Assembly: GCA_023213395.1 (NCBI GenBank)
Contig: CM041465.1
Coordinates: 160,339,741 to 160,403,740, forward strand
Reading direction: 5' to 3'
Source of the DNA: Cycas panzhihuaensis
Taxonomy: Eukaryota > Cycadophyta
Length of the DNA stretch: 64,000 bases
Shown: positions 1 through 10,128 of the stretch, in pieces
How positions within the stretch are numbered: the first letter of the stretch is position 1
How the letters are laid out: each line of letters opens with the position of its first letter
Position numbers and translations under genes: made by a program
The notes under the pieces: model-generated
Databases searched by the model: none
What the model saw: only the letters and a program-made list of their open reading frames with translations
Told to the model about the DNA's origin: nothing

Positions 1-804
1 CCTTGTATATTTTGTAGCCTCTCTCCCGAGAGGAAGGTGCTTTTCGTGTTTTCTTGTAGGATCACGTTGGTGGAGGTGGTGTGTGGAGCGAACCCATTGC
101 CGGTTAGCTCTCATACGGTATTTTCTCTCCCTTAGTTTTGAGGTTCCTTTTTGTCCTTTCATTTCATTTGGTTTCGCATGCTCACGGGGAGGTAAGTGAA
201 CCCCCTTCTGCCAATCAGCAGGCGTCGCATGCGTGGAGAAAGGAGAAAGAGGGGGCGGAGCTTCACGAGATCAAACGTGCTTCTACCTCAAACGCCGGAT
301 CCAGGTTTTCCTCTTGTTTCCTTTGTGTTTCCCCTTATATTAGTCTTGTCTTTTGCATCTGCCTGATAGATAAGAAAGGATAAAAAAACATAAAGGAAAA
401 AGAAAAAATAATTGTTCCTTTGCATTTACTTTTCTGCACTAGTTTCTTGTTTTACATAGCATAGTGTAGACACCCCCATTTTTTGTGTCAAACCCAAGCT
501 ATCCCTTTTGCCGTTTGCTTGTGTATTGGGTCAGTTATTCCCCCTTGCCTTTGTTGCCTTCTCATTGCCTTAAGAAGCCGCAACGCGCGAGGTGCCTCCT
601 CTCCTTCCTGGCCATCCGAAGGGTAGGAAGGCCTCGCTTTTGCATGGCTACCTGGAAGCAACCAGGCACCTTGCAGTCCTGAACCCGCGCTCCGGCCCAC
701 GGACGTCCTACGAAGTGAGGTCCTCGCTGTCTAGCCTAGTTAGCGTAGTGTCTTTTATCCCCCTTTGCTAGACATAGGATCACCGCCCCGCAGAGAGTGT
801 TTTA
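1..804 (+). repeat. E1 5' LTR, 3'-terminal 804 bp
   Basis: Direct repeat of the last 800 bp of the 3' LTR. The end is set at 804 because similarity to the 3' LTR stops there (GTTTTA here, GTTTCA at 9401) and the primer binding site follows one base later. The short reading frames inside it are not genes. Confidence 0.85.
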
Positions 805-805
805 C

Positions 806-824
806 TGGCGACCATACTGGGGAC
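806..824 (+). other. E1 primer binding site (tRNA-Arg-like type)
   Basis: TGGCGACCATACTGGGGAC lies one base after the LTR end. E2 has TGGTGACCATACTGGGGAC in the same place. The TGGCGACYnnnCTGGGGA form resembles the tRNA-Arg-complementary sites known from Tat/Ogre elements. The tRNA identity is an inference from that resemblance. Confidence 0.7.
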
Positions 825-985
825 TGCCAGTTAGGGAGCTAAATTCGCTTCTCTCTTCCGTTGGTGTTCTTGCCTCTAGGTAGTTTCTTGTTTCGTGCTT
901 TCAGTTGGGCAACCCCCAACGTGCATGCTTCATTTTTCATTTTCTCTTTTGTTGTTTCTTCTAACAACACTCGCAAAGGCGTTCC

Positions 986-1807
986 ATGCGACGTTTCTCG
1001 TGTCGCTTGCGAGGTTTGCCTCTGTTGTTAGAAGGCCAATCGCCTCGTTCCCTTCTGTCGTCGAATCCTGATTCGACAATGGAAGGTTACCCATCTGATT
1101 GGGCTTACCACACCATGACTTCGGGAACTCAAGAGTTCCCTTCATCTGTCCCAGAATCCGCTCATGAGGGCGATGATTCCATCTACTATCCAGATGACCA
1201 ATTCCACCCTGCCGACTTTTGCCCTTCCACCCATGCAGCGGAAGATTCAACTCCTCGTGAGACTCACCATCCCACCGGTGAGCCTTACGAGGAGCGTCCT
1301 GAGGGATCCCCTACTTTTGAGGTCCCGTCGACTTCGTATGGCTACGAGGATAACCCTCTGGCTAACGTAGTCAAAGCGCTTAGCGAGTACTTCTGAGCAA
1401 CTCGCTGCCAACCGCACCCTAGATGGTTTGAGGAAGTGTTGCGCAACGTAGCATCTTCCTCATCCATCCCCGCGCCTTCTACAATGATTGACGCTTCTAC
1501 TCACACACATTCGTCCTATGCCGTGTCTACCCCGGCTCCCAGGATGAGCGTCGCGCCGCCTGTTTCTAGCCAAGGTCCTACTTTTTCCGGACCTGTTCGT
1601 GGCACGTCCTTTCCTCAACTCGGTGTTAGCATGTCGTTTTCGAGCCAAACGCATGTGCCACCTTCAAACGTGGCACACGCGTTCCCTAGTAGGCCTCGAG
1701 GTCCTACCAGTGCTGCCGCCGTCAACTATGTAGGACCTACTCCTACATACGTTCCAAACTCTGCTGGTGGTCCTTTCCTTTACGTGCCCCCAGGTTACAT
1801 GTCTTAA
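986..1807 (+). pseudogene. E1 ORF1 / N-terminal gag region
   Basis: This is one frame opening at 986 (protein start MRRFSCRLRG), broken by TGA at 1394-1396, resuming in the same frame to TAA at 1805-1807. The first half is acidic with SDWAYH and SYGYED motifs. The second half is Pro/Ser/Val-rich and ends in VPPGYMS. E2 encodes a homologous protein in the same position (17213-18058), which starts MRHFSCRLRS and ends VPLGYTS followed by TAA. The shared TAA means either a separate upstream ORF, as Ogre elements have, or an inherited stop. The role is unknown and no characterised domain was recognised. The TGA matches CGC in E2 and is probably CGA to TGA decay. Confidence 0.6.
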
Positions 1808-1849
1808 CCGTGGGGGAAAGTTAGGGGGAACCATCTCCCTGTTTATAGG

Positions 1850-3020
1850 GTGGACCTGTTGCACCCATATGGGGTTGTGCCACCTACAGGTGGCCCCTAT
1901 GGGCAAAACCCGGTTCCCCACCGTGCATTTCCATCATCTAGTGCAACTCCCGTTGCTGCATCGTCACAAGGGAGTATACCTCCTTTCCAGAGCATTTACC
2001 CACAACCCCCTTTCCAACAAGGGGCGTTTCCCCAAGGAGGGATGGGTTTACCACCCCCATCCATTCCTTTGCCAGTCGTCGATCCATTAGCCCAAGCGAG
2101 GACACGTCCTTTCGTGGACTACAGGTCGACACCATTATCTGTTGAGGCGCTAAGGACCAACTTGCCGCCTCACCCCCCTAAAGTTCCTAAATTCGACGGA
2201 ACTTCGTCACAAGACCCAACCGAGCATGTCTGTGACTTTTCCATGGCGTGCATCGATTATTGGGCTTATGATCATATCCTTATGAAGCTCTTTCCGCGGT
2301 CCTTGCAGGGGGACGCCCTCAAGTGGTTTTACTACCTTCTTGCCCATTCGATCTCCTCATTCCAGCAATTAGTGGACGAGTTCGTCAACTATTTTGACGA
2401 GTCTTGCCCATTCGAAAGCGGAATGAAGGCACTTTTGTCGCTTAAACAAGGTCACGACAAGATGAACCGTGACTTTGTGCAACACTTTCATGATCTTCTT
2501 TACTCCACCAAGGCCACATTGCCCTAGGAGTTGAAGAGGGATCTCTTCGTCAACGCACTTCGACCCGAAGTGCATGTGGAAGTCCTCAAGATGGGGGCAA
2601 CCACATGTGACTCCGCGATCACGAGGTGTTTGGTGTTGGAGGCCATTGAGATCCAAGCTTGACTCAAGAAACCTCCTAAGCCCTCGCAACATCACGAGGC
2701 ACCTCCTCCAGTGAAGGAGACCAAACCTTCACAGCCCGCTAGGTCCGCCTCTCATCCGACTGAGAGGACCCTAGATCTTCTTACTTCCGCTATTCGCTCA
2801 TTTGAGCGAACGATGAAGGAGCTAAAACTCTAGCCTCCTTCGTCGCCAACCTCTCATAAACCTGTCCAGCAGGCTTCTCGTGCGATGCCCCCCAAAGGGG
2901 GCAACACCCAACCTTCTCAAGCAAGGAGGATGGATCCTCCCCTTGAGAAGAGGTGGTGTTCCATCCACGGGGAGTGTTTCCATGACGATGCGCTGCAAGC
3001 ACGGCTGACCCACGCCGCCA
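1850..3020 (+). pseudogene. E1 gag (capsid-like) with degraded zinc finger
   Basis: The frame continues in register from ORF1. A Pro/Gln/Gly-rich stretch is followed by a retrotransposon gag core: LPPHPPKVPKFDG, then QDPTEHV, DYWAYDHILMKLFPRSL, QGDALKWFYYL, SFQQLVDEFVNYF and VNALRPEVHVEV. In-frame stops occur at 2525-2527 (TAG, Gln/Glu in the parent), about 2660 (TGA) and about 2831 (TAG). A Tat-type zinc finger follows at about 2950-2990 (WCSIHGECFHDD), but its last cysteine, present in E2 as DDSHC, is missing. Near 3000-3020 the frame shifts into the protease frame. Gag would form the virus-like particle. This copy cannot encode it intact. Confidence 0.8.
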
Positions 3021-4740
3021 TTGCGTGATTCGTCCCCTAGGCTAGCATCGAGGACTAACCTCGATCAGCCTGTTCATAGAGACCCGTTCCCCAAACACGG
3101 GGAACGTGGTCGCGTTGTTCAGCAAAGGAACAATCAGAATCGGGATAGGTCTCCCGATCCTCGCCCTTCGCATGGTAGAGGGAAAGGTGTGCGAAGGTCA
3201 CCTTCCTCTTCGCGCTCCCCTAACTGTCGTGCTTCATCACCTTCGCAGTCCCACAACAAGGGAAAGAAGGTGATCCAAATGCTTGAGACCACTCCTCTTT
3301 ATGCTTTAACCCGGTCTCAAGCGGCAAAGGAGGCAACAGGTGCCTCCGCGTTCGTCTCACAACCCGATCCCCCTCCGGAAGTTGTTCCTCCGGAGATTCC
3401 TGCACTTCCCAAGACTATTCCCGTGCACCCTGGCCGTTACGATTTTTGAAGGGCGCTTACCCAACCCACAGGGAAGGGTAAGCCCTTTTTTATCGTTGAC
3501 GAGCTCCACACCATCGCTGCAGGAATGTCCTTAATGGACATCTTGAGAAGCTGCCCTAAGCAACGTGCTCTCCTTCTTGAAGCTCTTGGCCAACAAGATG
3601 CTTCCATCCATGCGATAGGTGCTACCTCTCATGGGCCACCTGTCATCTCATTTGATCCCAGAGATCTCCCATCTCCCAGCAAGTGGGAGAAGCTTTTGCA
3701 TTACCTGTTCATCATTACCATTGACACTCCTGACTGTATCATAAAGAGGACCATTGTGGATAATGGCTCCTCGATTAATGCTATGCCTGCGCGTATGCTC
3801 AAGGAGCTAGGCATAGTAGCTCTTGAGTCTGTCCCTTAGAAATGCCAAGGGTATGATGGGACTGAGAAGTCCCCTTTAGGGACAGTCTCCTTTTCCTTCA
3901 GCTTAAGAGGGAAAACTGTCGTCCGAAGTTACTGTACTCGATGTTGATGTAGAGTACAACCTCTTGTTGGGCCGACCATGGCTTGACCAAATGGGAGCAA
4001 TCTGCTCCACGCAATGGGGGCAACTTAAATTTGTCCATGAAGGACAAGTTAAAGTTGTCGCCCGTGAGCCTATACCGTCTCACACCTCTCATCCAGCCTG
4101 CCAGGCTGTCTTCGATGATGAAGATAGTGATCCTGAGGAGGTTACCCCTTCCGTGGGACCTTTGTTTCAGGAGACCGACCTTTATCAGTTGAACCCTATG
4201 CCATGCCATGAGCCAAACCTAGTTAGGTTTGCCCCTATTGGCGTAGGTGGTTACGGTTGCTTAATCGCCGCGGGTGATTCTGATTCAAATAGTGAGGGTT
4301 ATGGGCCCTCTTCTCGATGTGTCACCCTGGTTTCACGAGCACTTAGGGGAATATCTCGATCAGATATTCCCGCTCTTCCTTATTCTACATTGGCTCCTGA
4401 GACACTGGTCTTAAACCAGCCATTTATTTTACCTTCTTAGCCTCCCGGAGCGGTTTCACGTAGGCGTCCACGTCGACGAGCCACTCGTAGAGGCACTTCT
4501 TCTTCGCACTCTAGATCCTTACCTCAGAATAGAGCCACTCTTACTCGGATGCAACCTTGCCACGCGATCCACCGTGTGCCAGGTCCGTTGCACTCATATG
4601 GTTCTGACCATAGCAAGTTTACTGGTAGGCCTAGCCAAACTAGACCTATTCTTCGTCACCTATCTCCTACCCTGCGTGTGATTACCCCTACCTCTATGGG
4701 GTCTAGGCACACCTCTTGCTCTCTTCTTGCTCCGAAATGA
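3021..4740 (+). pseudogene. E1 retropepsin (aspartic protease) and novel C-terminal tail
   Basis: A basic Ser/Arg-rich linker (3021-3300) leads to PLYALTRSQAAKEA, then the protease core with TIDTPDC and VDNGSSINAMP (Asp-Asn-Gly-Ser where most family members have Asp-Thr/Ser-Gly) and, after a frameshift near 3925, the MLGRPWLDQ motif. Stops at 3447-3449 (TGA) and 3837-3839 (TAG) replace tryptophans present in E2 (YDFWRAL, PWRCQG). Homology with E2 persists through APIGVGGYG (about 4230). After that E1 has an unrelated basic tail (RRRPRRRATRRG, 4460-4740) where E2 continues toward RT. The deletion that removed pol therefore lies in or just after this region. Confidence 0.75.
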
Positions 4741-5150
4741 GCCTAAACTACCATTTTAAATTGTTCCCATTCCTCCCAACCATGGGTTGAATTGTAATTT
4801 AAGATGGATTCATGCTCCGAAACGAGCCTAAACTACCATTTTAAATTGTTCCCATTCCTCCCAACCACGGGTTGAATGGCAATTTAAGATGGATTCATGC
4901 TCCGAAATGAGCCTAAACTACCATTTTAAATTGTTCCCATTCCTCCCAACCACGGGTTGAATGGCAATTTAAAATGGATTCTTGCTCTGAAACGAGCCTA
5001 AACTACCATTTAAATTGTTCCCATTCCTCCCTACCATGGGTTGAATGGCAATTTAAGATGGATTCATGCTCTAAAATTAGCCTAAACTACCATTTTAAAT
5101 TGTTTCCATTCTTCCCAACCACGGGTAGAATGGTAATTTAAGATGGATTT
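4729..5150 (+). repeat. Five tandem 85-bp repeats
   Basis: Units start at 4729, 4814, 4899, 4984 and 5068, each beginning GCTCYGAAAYGAGCCTAAAC or close to it and ending near AATTTAAGATGGATT. Periodicity is 85 bp (84 for unit 4). E2 has a single unit at 11281-11361 just after its integrase, so the array expanded in E1 at the former pol/3'-region junction. There are no spacers, so this is not a CRISPR. Confidence 0.9.
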
Positions 5151-6032
5151 TCGGTTGTTCTTCCGGTTCCTCCCACGGAACCCGCGTTCTCAGGTGCTCT
5201 CGGGAACCTTTGTCCTCCTATTTTGGGCATCCCCCAAACTAGGACAATGCTGTGGAGTATCGTTACTCCCCTCTCATACTTGTTGTTTCCTTCGCATATT
5301 CCGCTATGTTCCCCTGTGGACGTGCATGTTACCCTATTTTCTAACCTCACACCTCTCGATCACCTCTGCTCACGGTGGATGTGTGTGCTCCTGTTAGACA
5401 TATGGCCATACATGGAAGGAAACACGTGCATGTGTATATTTACAAAATATTATCTACATATTTACATGTTTGCATATTTACATATTTACATTTATAACAT
5501 ACAAAAAATATTCATTTACAAAAGTAAACCATGCATGCTATCTCTATCATACATGATGCACACCATTCCCCTAGTAGCCTTTGCCTTCTGGCCCTGTCGT
5601 CCATTGTGCTCTATTGATGCCCTTTTTGCCCTCCCTTGCAAGGGCATTTATGGCGCCTCATTATCACACTTTCGCCAGGGCCCTTCTGCACCATTTTATG
5701 CGCTGCTCCCGTGCATGCCCGAGTTTATACTTGTTTGGCTTGATTCGTTGCCCTGGACTCATTTTTGCAGCCCTTTTTCGCCCCTGGGGTCCCCAAAGGA
5801 AATGCTCCCCCCGTCTGGGGGCATGTTTTGCTTTCCCAAGCAACCTTTGGCACCCCAGGGCGTCCTTTCTCCGCCCACTCTCAGCCAGTGGCCAGATTGC
5901 TTGCTTTCATTCTTGGGTAACCTCATTGCTAGGTCCTCCTACCCTTCTCAGCCACTTCGCGCTTACCATTCGAGTCTTTGTTTTACTTTCACTGCTATTT
6001 GTTTGCTTACCACCAGAGCTTAGTATTCAGTC
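5151..6032 (+). other. E1 3' untranslated/linker region
   Basis: 5151-5420 is conserved with E2 (11010-11280 on the minus strand), including the GTGTGTGCTCCTGTTAGACA end. 5420-5550 is AT-rich. 5550-6020 is pyrimidine-rich and unrecognised. A frame from 5223 stays open to TAG at 6021-6023 and is in register with the RNase H that follows. A second frame (5581-6306) is also open over much of the same stretch, so the openness may only reflect low purine content. Confidence 0.5.
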
Positions 6033-6455
6033 ATGTCTCTCCTCGTTTTTACCGATGGTGGAAGTCGCGGCAACCCCGGACCTTCCGCCGCTGTGTGGAT
6101 TCTTCGCAGCCCCTCCGGACACGATTTATTGCGTTCTGGGGTCTTTCTTCCTGAGGCTACCAATAACGAAGCCGAGTACACGGCCGTTATTGAAGCCCTT
6201 ACTGACGCTCTCTGCTTCCATCGGGGTTCCATTGTGTTGTTTTGTGATTCTCAGGTCGTGGTGTCCCATCTCACCTAGGTTTACCAGGTGCGATGCCCTT
6301 ACCTGAGAACCCTCGCGTCTGCCGCCAGGTCTCTTCTAGCTTGCTTCTCATCGGTGGATATTCAGCATATCTCGAGGCACCTCAACGCTGAGGCTGACAG
6401 CCTCGTTCGCCTCATCCTTGAGCGTCGCCTCCCTCGTCTTGATGACCGCCCCTGA
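6033..6455 (+). pseudogene. Archaeal-type RNase H (aRNH) in the E1 3' region
   Basis: This would degrade the RNA strand of RNA/DNA hybrids during reverse transcription. Starting at ATG 6033, the protein shows the full RNase H signature: FTDGGSRGNPGP (first Asp), ATNNEAEYTAVIEAL (Glu), FCDSQVVV (Asp), and HISRHLNAEADSLVRL (His and final Asp). Length is 140 codons, normal for the single domain. One TAG at 6276-6278 interrupts it where CAG would fit, and the frame then runs cleanly to TGA at 6453-6455. Tat-lineage elements are known to carry an extra archaeal-like RNase H, usually within pol near integrase. Here it stands alone, with no RT or integrase. The single stop and otherwise intact catalytic residues suggest recent constraint. 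Confidence 0.85.
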
Positions 6456-6806
6456 GGCTTGCCTGGCCAGCCCGTGCCCAAGTCTTTGGTTGCTTTTGGT
6501 TAGATTGCTTGCTCTGTTTGCTGGATGCCCTCCTACTTCGCGTTGTGCTTCGGCAACAGGGGGCATCCCCTTTCTTCTTGCTTCTTTCGATTTCTGGTCG
6601 ATTTTTAGACGACGCGTAAGTAGCCCTTGCATTGTTCTCATCTCCGTCTCCCTTGTCCATGCGTTTCGCCATGACACTCGCCTATGTCCTTGGTCCACGT
6701 ACTGCTCTTTATTGCTTATATATATATATGCATGTGCTACTCATACTTTTGATTGTCAGCATTCGCTATCACATTACGCTTAGGCGGTGAGGCTCTCGCG
6801 AGGCGG
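6456..6806 (+). other. E1 non-coding stretch before 3' LTR
   Basis: No coding signal was recognised. The 20 bases before the LTR are G-rich (GGCTCTCGCGAGGCGG) rather than a clean polypurine tract, so the second-strand primer site is uncertain. A short TA repeat lies at about 6718-6729. Confidence 0.5.
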
Positions 6807-9401
6807 TGTTTCCAGCTATTGGGAATGGACTCGAGATACATCGACGCAGGTTTATCCAGGTATATTCTCTTACCCTTTTGCCTTAGTTTGATTGAGGTTA
6901 TTTGGAGTAGGATTGCTTGACATATACCTGCTTGTGCGCATTGCTTGTCTGCTTGCTCATAATGCATGTGCTTAGACGCCTTGACCAATGACTCACAGTA
7001 TGGGCATTCTTGATGAATGTTACACCCCGTATGGCGCACAGCCACCCATGATGTCTCCAAAGTTTCCCGGGATTGCTTCCGCCAGTTTACTTGCTCATGT
7101 TGCGACATGTCATTTGCGTTGCCATCCTTTCTAAGTCTAACTCGATCCTTAGTTAGGACTTTTTGGGTTGTTTTGGGTACTTGCCCACTGCCTGGGCCTT
7201 CCCTCAACTGATTTGACTCAGGATTAGTTTCTATTTTTGCTTCAAAACCTGATTCTGCTACTTATTTTTCTCTTTTTTTAGTTTCAGGCTAATACCGCGG
7301 TAAACTAAGCGGTACCGTTGAGTTTGTAGCGATCTGCAATTTACCACTGCATCGTTTGAAATTTAAAAAAAGAGAACCACGCGACAGTTTCTGCTTTTTT
7401 CGCGAAACTGCCGCGTGGCTTCATTCGATTGGAGGTGCCCTGACATCCCCAACGTTCACCTGCTGTGAACAGGGGATAAAGGGAATTTTCCTCCCCATTT
7501 CCAGGACTTTTTGCCCATTTTCCAAACTTTCAAGAGGATTTTCCAAGAGACTGCACACAGGAAAACAGACAGAAAACACAACAAGTTCATGCACAGCAAC
7601 TGAGGAGGGTGAACCAGGCTGCCACCAGTGGATTTTGTAGGGCCATTGCTGCCCCTTACTACTCTCCACAACTAGCTTTATTCCCCTTGCAGCTGCTCAG
7701 AGATTCAAGGGACTTCTTCAACCAAGAAGCTGCCCCAAAGACTTACTCCATAGCTCCAACTTCACAAGGAGCCCTTTCCATCTATACTTTAGTAGGACAT
7801 ACTCATAATCAGCCTCTATTTGGCCTCCATTGCTATTGTCCCTAGTGGCAGGAGGCATGCTTGACCTCTCTACACAAGGTACCCCTTAGTTTTGCTTACA
7901 ATTTCTTGTATTTTACTTGCTTTTTTCCTTCTTTTCACTTGTACTTCCTTCTCTTTTTTTTACTTGCAAACCTTTGGGCATACTTGCAATCTTTTTTCCA
8001 TTTCTATTAGCAAGCATTCCACCTCTTCTTTCTCCTTGCATTACCTCTTTTACCCTATAACAGAAAGTGACTATCATTGGCCATAGCTGCCCCGTAGTGC
8101 TATCTTGACCCAAATCCACCTTTCTCGGTGTTTTTTTTGGAGTCCCTCATTTTCTCCAAGCCTTCTTTCACTCCTTCCTCAGTCAGCCAGAGTAAGGGAG
8201 CATATAGGAGGATTTGAAGGAGGTAGGCAGGGTTTCGTCCCCCATTGCCATCCTTCTCCCCAAGGGTTCCGTCCCTTGTCCTCTTCCCCTTACCATACAT
8301 GCTGTCTCAAGGAACGGGTCGAAGGAGTTTAGGGATTATGTCGGGGTATCGGTAGATTCGAGATAATCCGCGTCCACCTTATTACCACCCGGTGTTTCTC
8401 TCTCGAGCCCTTTGGAGACCTCCCGTGGGTGAGTTAGCCATCCCGAGGCTATACTCAGCTCTGCTTTGTGTATGTGTGTGTAGAAGTTGGTAGTGTAGGA
8501 GTATCTCGTGCGCTCTTATTTCGTTTTTGCTACATTCTAACACATAGCTTAGTTCATTTAGTTGAGTTGATTTCAGTTTGCAATACATATACATATATCT
8601 CCTTGTATATTTTGTAGCCTCTCTCCCGAGAGGAAGGTGCTTTTCGTGTTTTCTCGCAGGATCACATTGGTGGAGGTGGTGTGTGGAGAGAACCCATTGC
8701 CGGTTAGCTCTCATACAGTATTTTTCTCTCCCTTAGTTTTGAGGTTCCTTTTTGTCCTTTCATTTCATTTGGTTTCGCATGCTCATGGGGAGGTAAGTGA
8801 ACCCCTTCTGCATCAACCGGCGTCGCGTGCATGGAGAAAGGAGAAAGAGGGAGCGGAGCTTCGCGAGATCAAACGTGCTTCTACCTCAAACGCCGGATCC
8901 AGGTTTTCCTCTTGTTTCCTTTGTGTTTCCCCTTATATTAGTCTTGTCTTTTGCATCTGCCTGATAGATAAGAAAGGATAAAAAACATAAAGGAAAAAGA
9001 AAAAATAATCGTTCCTTTGCATTTACTTTTCTGCACTAGTTTCTTGTTTTACGTAGCATAGTGTAGACACCCCCCTTTTTTGTGTCAAACATGAGCTATC
9101 CCTTTTGCCGTTTGCTTGTGTATTGGGTCAGTTGTTTCCCCTTGCCTTTGTTGCCTTCTCATTGCCTTGAGAAGCCGCAGCGCGCGAGGCACCTCCTCTC
9201 CTTCCCGGCCATCCGAAGGGTAGGAAGGCCTCGCTTTTGCATGGCTACCTGGAAGCAACCAGGCACCTTGCAGTCCCGAACCCACGCTCCGGCGCACAGA
9301 CGTCCTGCGAGATGAGGTCATCGCTATCTAGCCTAGTTAACGTAGTGTCTTTTATCCCCCTTTGCTAGACATAGGATCACTGCCCCGCAGAGAGCGTTTC
9401 A
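6807..9401 (+). repeat. E1 3' LTR (2595 bp)
   Basis: It starts TGTTTCCAGC, closely matching the LTR starts of E2 (minus strand, from 20956) and the solo LTR at 50150 (TGTTTCC, then GGAATGGA). It ends GTTTCA at 9401. The last 800 bp repeat bases 1-804. Length matches the 2.6-2.7 kb LTRs of its relatives. The reading frames inside (for example 7356-7640, 8637-8981, 9082-9315) have no recognisable protein content. Confidence 0.8.
7377..7418 (+). other. Stem-loop in E1 LTR, conserved in related LTRs
   Basis: CCACGCGACAGTTTC pairs with GAAACTGCCGCGTGG around a T-rich loop, with one mismatch in the stem. The equivalent position in E2 (20371-20403) and in the solo LTR (50685-50717) also forms a stem, although much of the primary sequence around it differs. 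Confidence 0.6.
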
Positions 9402-9403
9402 GC

Positions 9404-10059
9404 GGGTTATCATATAGCACACTGCTGCAGTGTTGGTTCTTCGATCATTTTGCGGCAATGGCACTAGCAGGGGGACCACACCCCATCAGAGAGTGGGCCC
9501 CGATGGTCCACAGGTGGCAGACTTGGTTAAGAGGGACAGAGGACCGGGCCCATGTCTGACAATCAGTGGAGGCGACATTACTGGACCTCCTCACCCTACC
9601 AGACTGTGTGGCATAGCCCTATAGGACAGTGAGGTGGGATAGTGATGACAAGGCAGGCAGGGTAGGAGCACCCGCAGGCAATGATGGTGGAGATGATGGA
9701 GATGGTGGAGATGATGGGGCTGACCCATCATGACCTGCAGGGGAGGTAGGCCCTTCAGGGACAGTAGGAGGCACAGAGGGTCCATTTGGGGCTGCTAGAG
9801 GAGAGGCAGGCCCATCAGGAGCACAGGATGAGAGCGCGGGGCCAATGACCAGGGCTCGTAGGCTACGGATCATGAGGGGATCTGAAGGGATGAGAGTTAA
9901 GCTAGTCCCTACGAGGAGGGAGGCCCAGGCAGAGGAGGTGCTTGAGGACGAGGCACCCGCAGCTGGCGAAGAGCCAGGAGGAGAGGATGCCACACGACCA
10001 GAGCCGTGACCCACGGAGTGAGACCTAACATTTTCCAGTGTCATTTGGCATCCAGATAG
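9404..10059 (+). pseudogene. PMD-like gene remnant, antisense to E2 (N-terminal part)
   Basis: On the plus strand, opposite to E2 transcription, the sequence reads SYSTLLQCWFFDHFAAM and REWAPMVHRWQTWLRG, then in a shifted frame NQWRRHYWTSSPYQTVWHSPIG. These resemble the core of the plant mobile domain (typically YTTLLQCWIYEHF and a later YxxxLDxLTPxxVxWxPYG). An acidic, Gly-rich linker (GGDDGDGGDDG) and GPMTRARRLRIMRG follow. Antisense extra ORFs with transposase/PMD-like content are known from the 3' regions of some Tat-lineage elements, which fits the position. Domain assignment is from pattern memory only. The start of the gene was displaced by E1. Confidence 0.5.
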
Positions 10060-10128
10060 GTATTTGATTTGATTTGATCATGGTATATGGCGAGATATAC
10101 ACTGACACATGACATGTTGTATTGGCAG
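10060..10128 (+). other. Possible 69-bp intron in the antisense gene remnant
   Basis: GTATTTGATTTGATTTGATC at the left and TTGTATTGGCAG at the right border an AT-rich stretch with a branch-like CTGAC about 35 bases before the end. Coding-like GC-rich sequence lies on both sides. At 69 bp it is short for a plant intron, and splicing is an inference. Confidence 0.35.

Larger units (their letters stand above)
1..9401 (+). mobile_element. E1: Tat-like Ty3/gypsy retrotransposon lacking RT and integrase (5' end outside window)
   Basis: The sequence at 1-804 recurs at about 8601-9401, so these are the ends of two LTRs of one element. The 3' LTR is complete in the window (6807-9401), so the 5' LTR should start about 1.8 kb upstream of base 1. 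Between the LTRs, in order, lie a primer binding site, ORF1/gag, protease, five 85-bp tandem repeats, a non-coding stretch and an archaeal-type RNase H. No RT, RT-linked RNase H or integrase is present. The related element E2 has them between protease and the 85-bp sequence, so E1 looks like an internally deleted, non-autonomous derivative. The two LTRs differ at roughly 35 of 800 positions by eye, mostly transitions, indicating a moderately young insertion. The right flank (9402 onward) is the 3' region of E2, which suggests that E1 is nested in E2. Confidence 0.85.

Noticed and set aside
4729-5150. Regular repeats reminiscent of CRISPR
   Set aside because: Units are directly adjacent without spacers, in a plant retrotransposon.
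9619-10044. Minus-strand 141-codon Ser/Pro-rich frame
   Set aside because: It mirrors the acidic linker of the plus-strand antisense gene. Codon content is low complexity and no motif was recognised.
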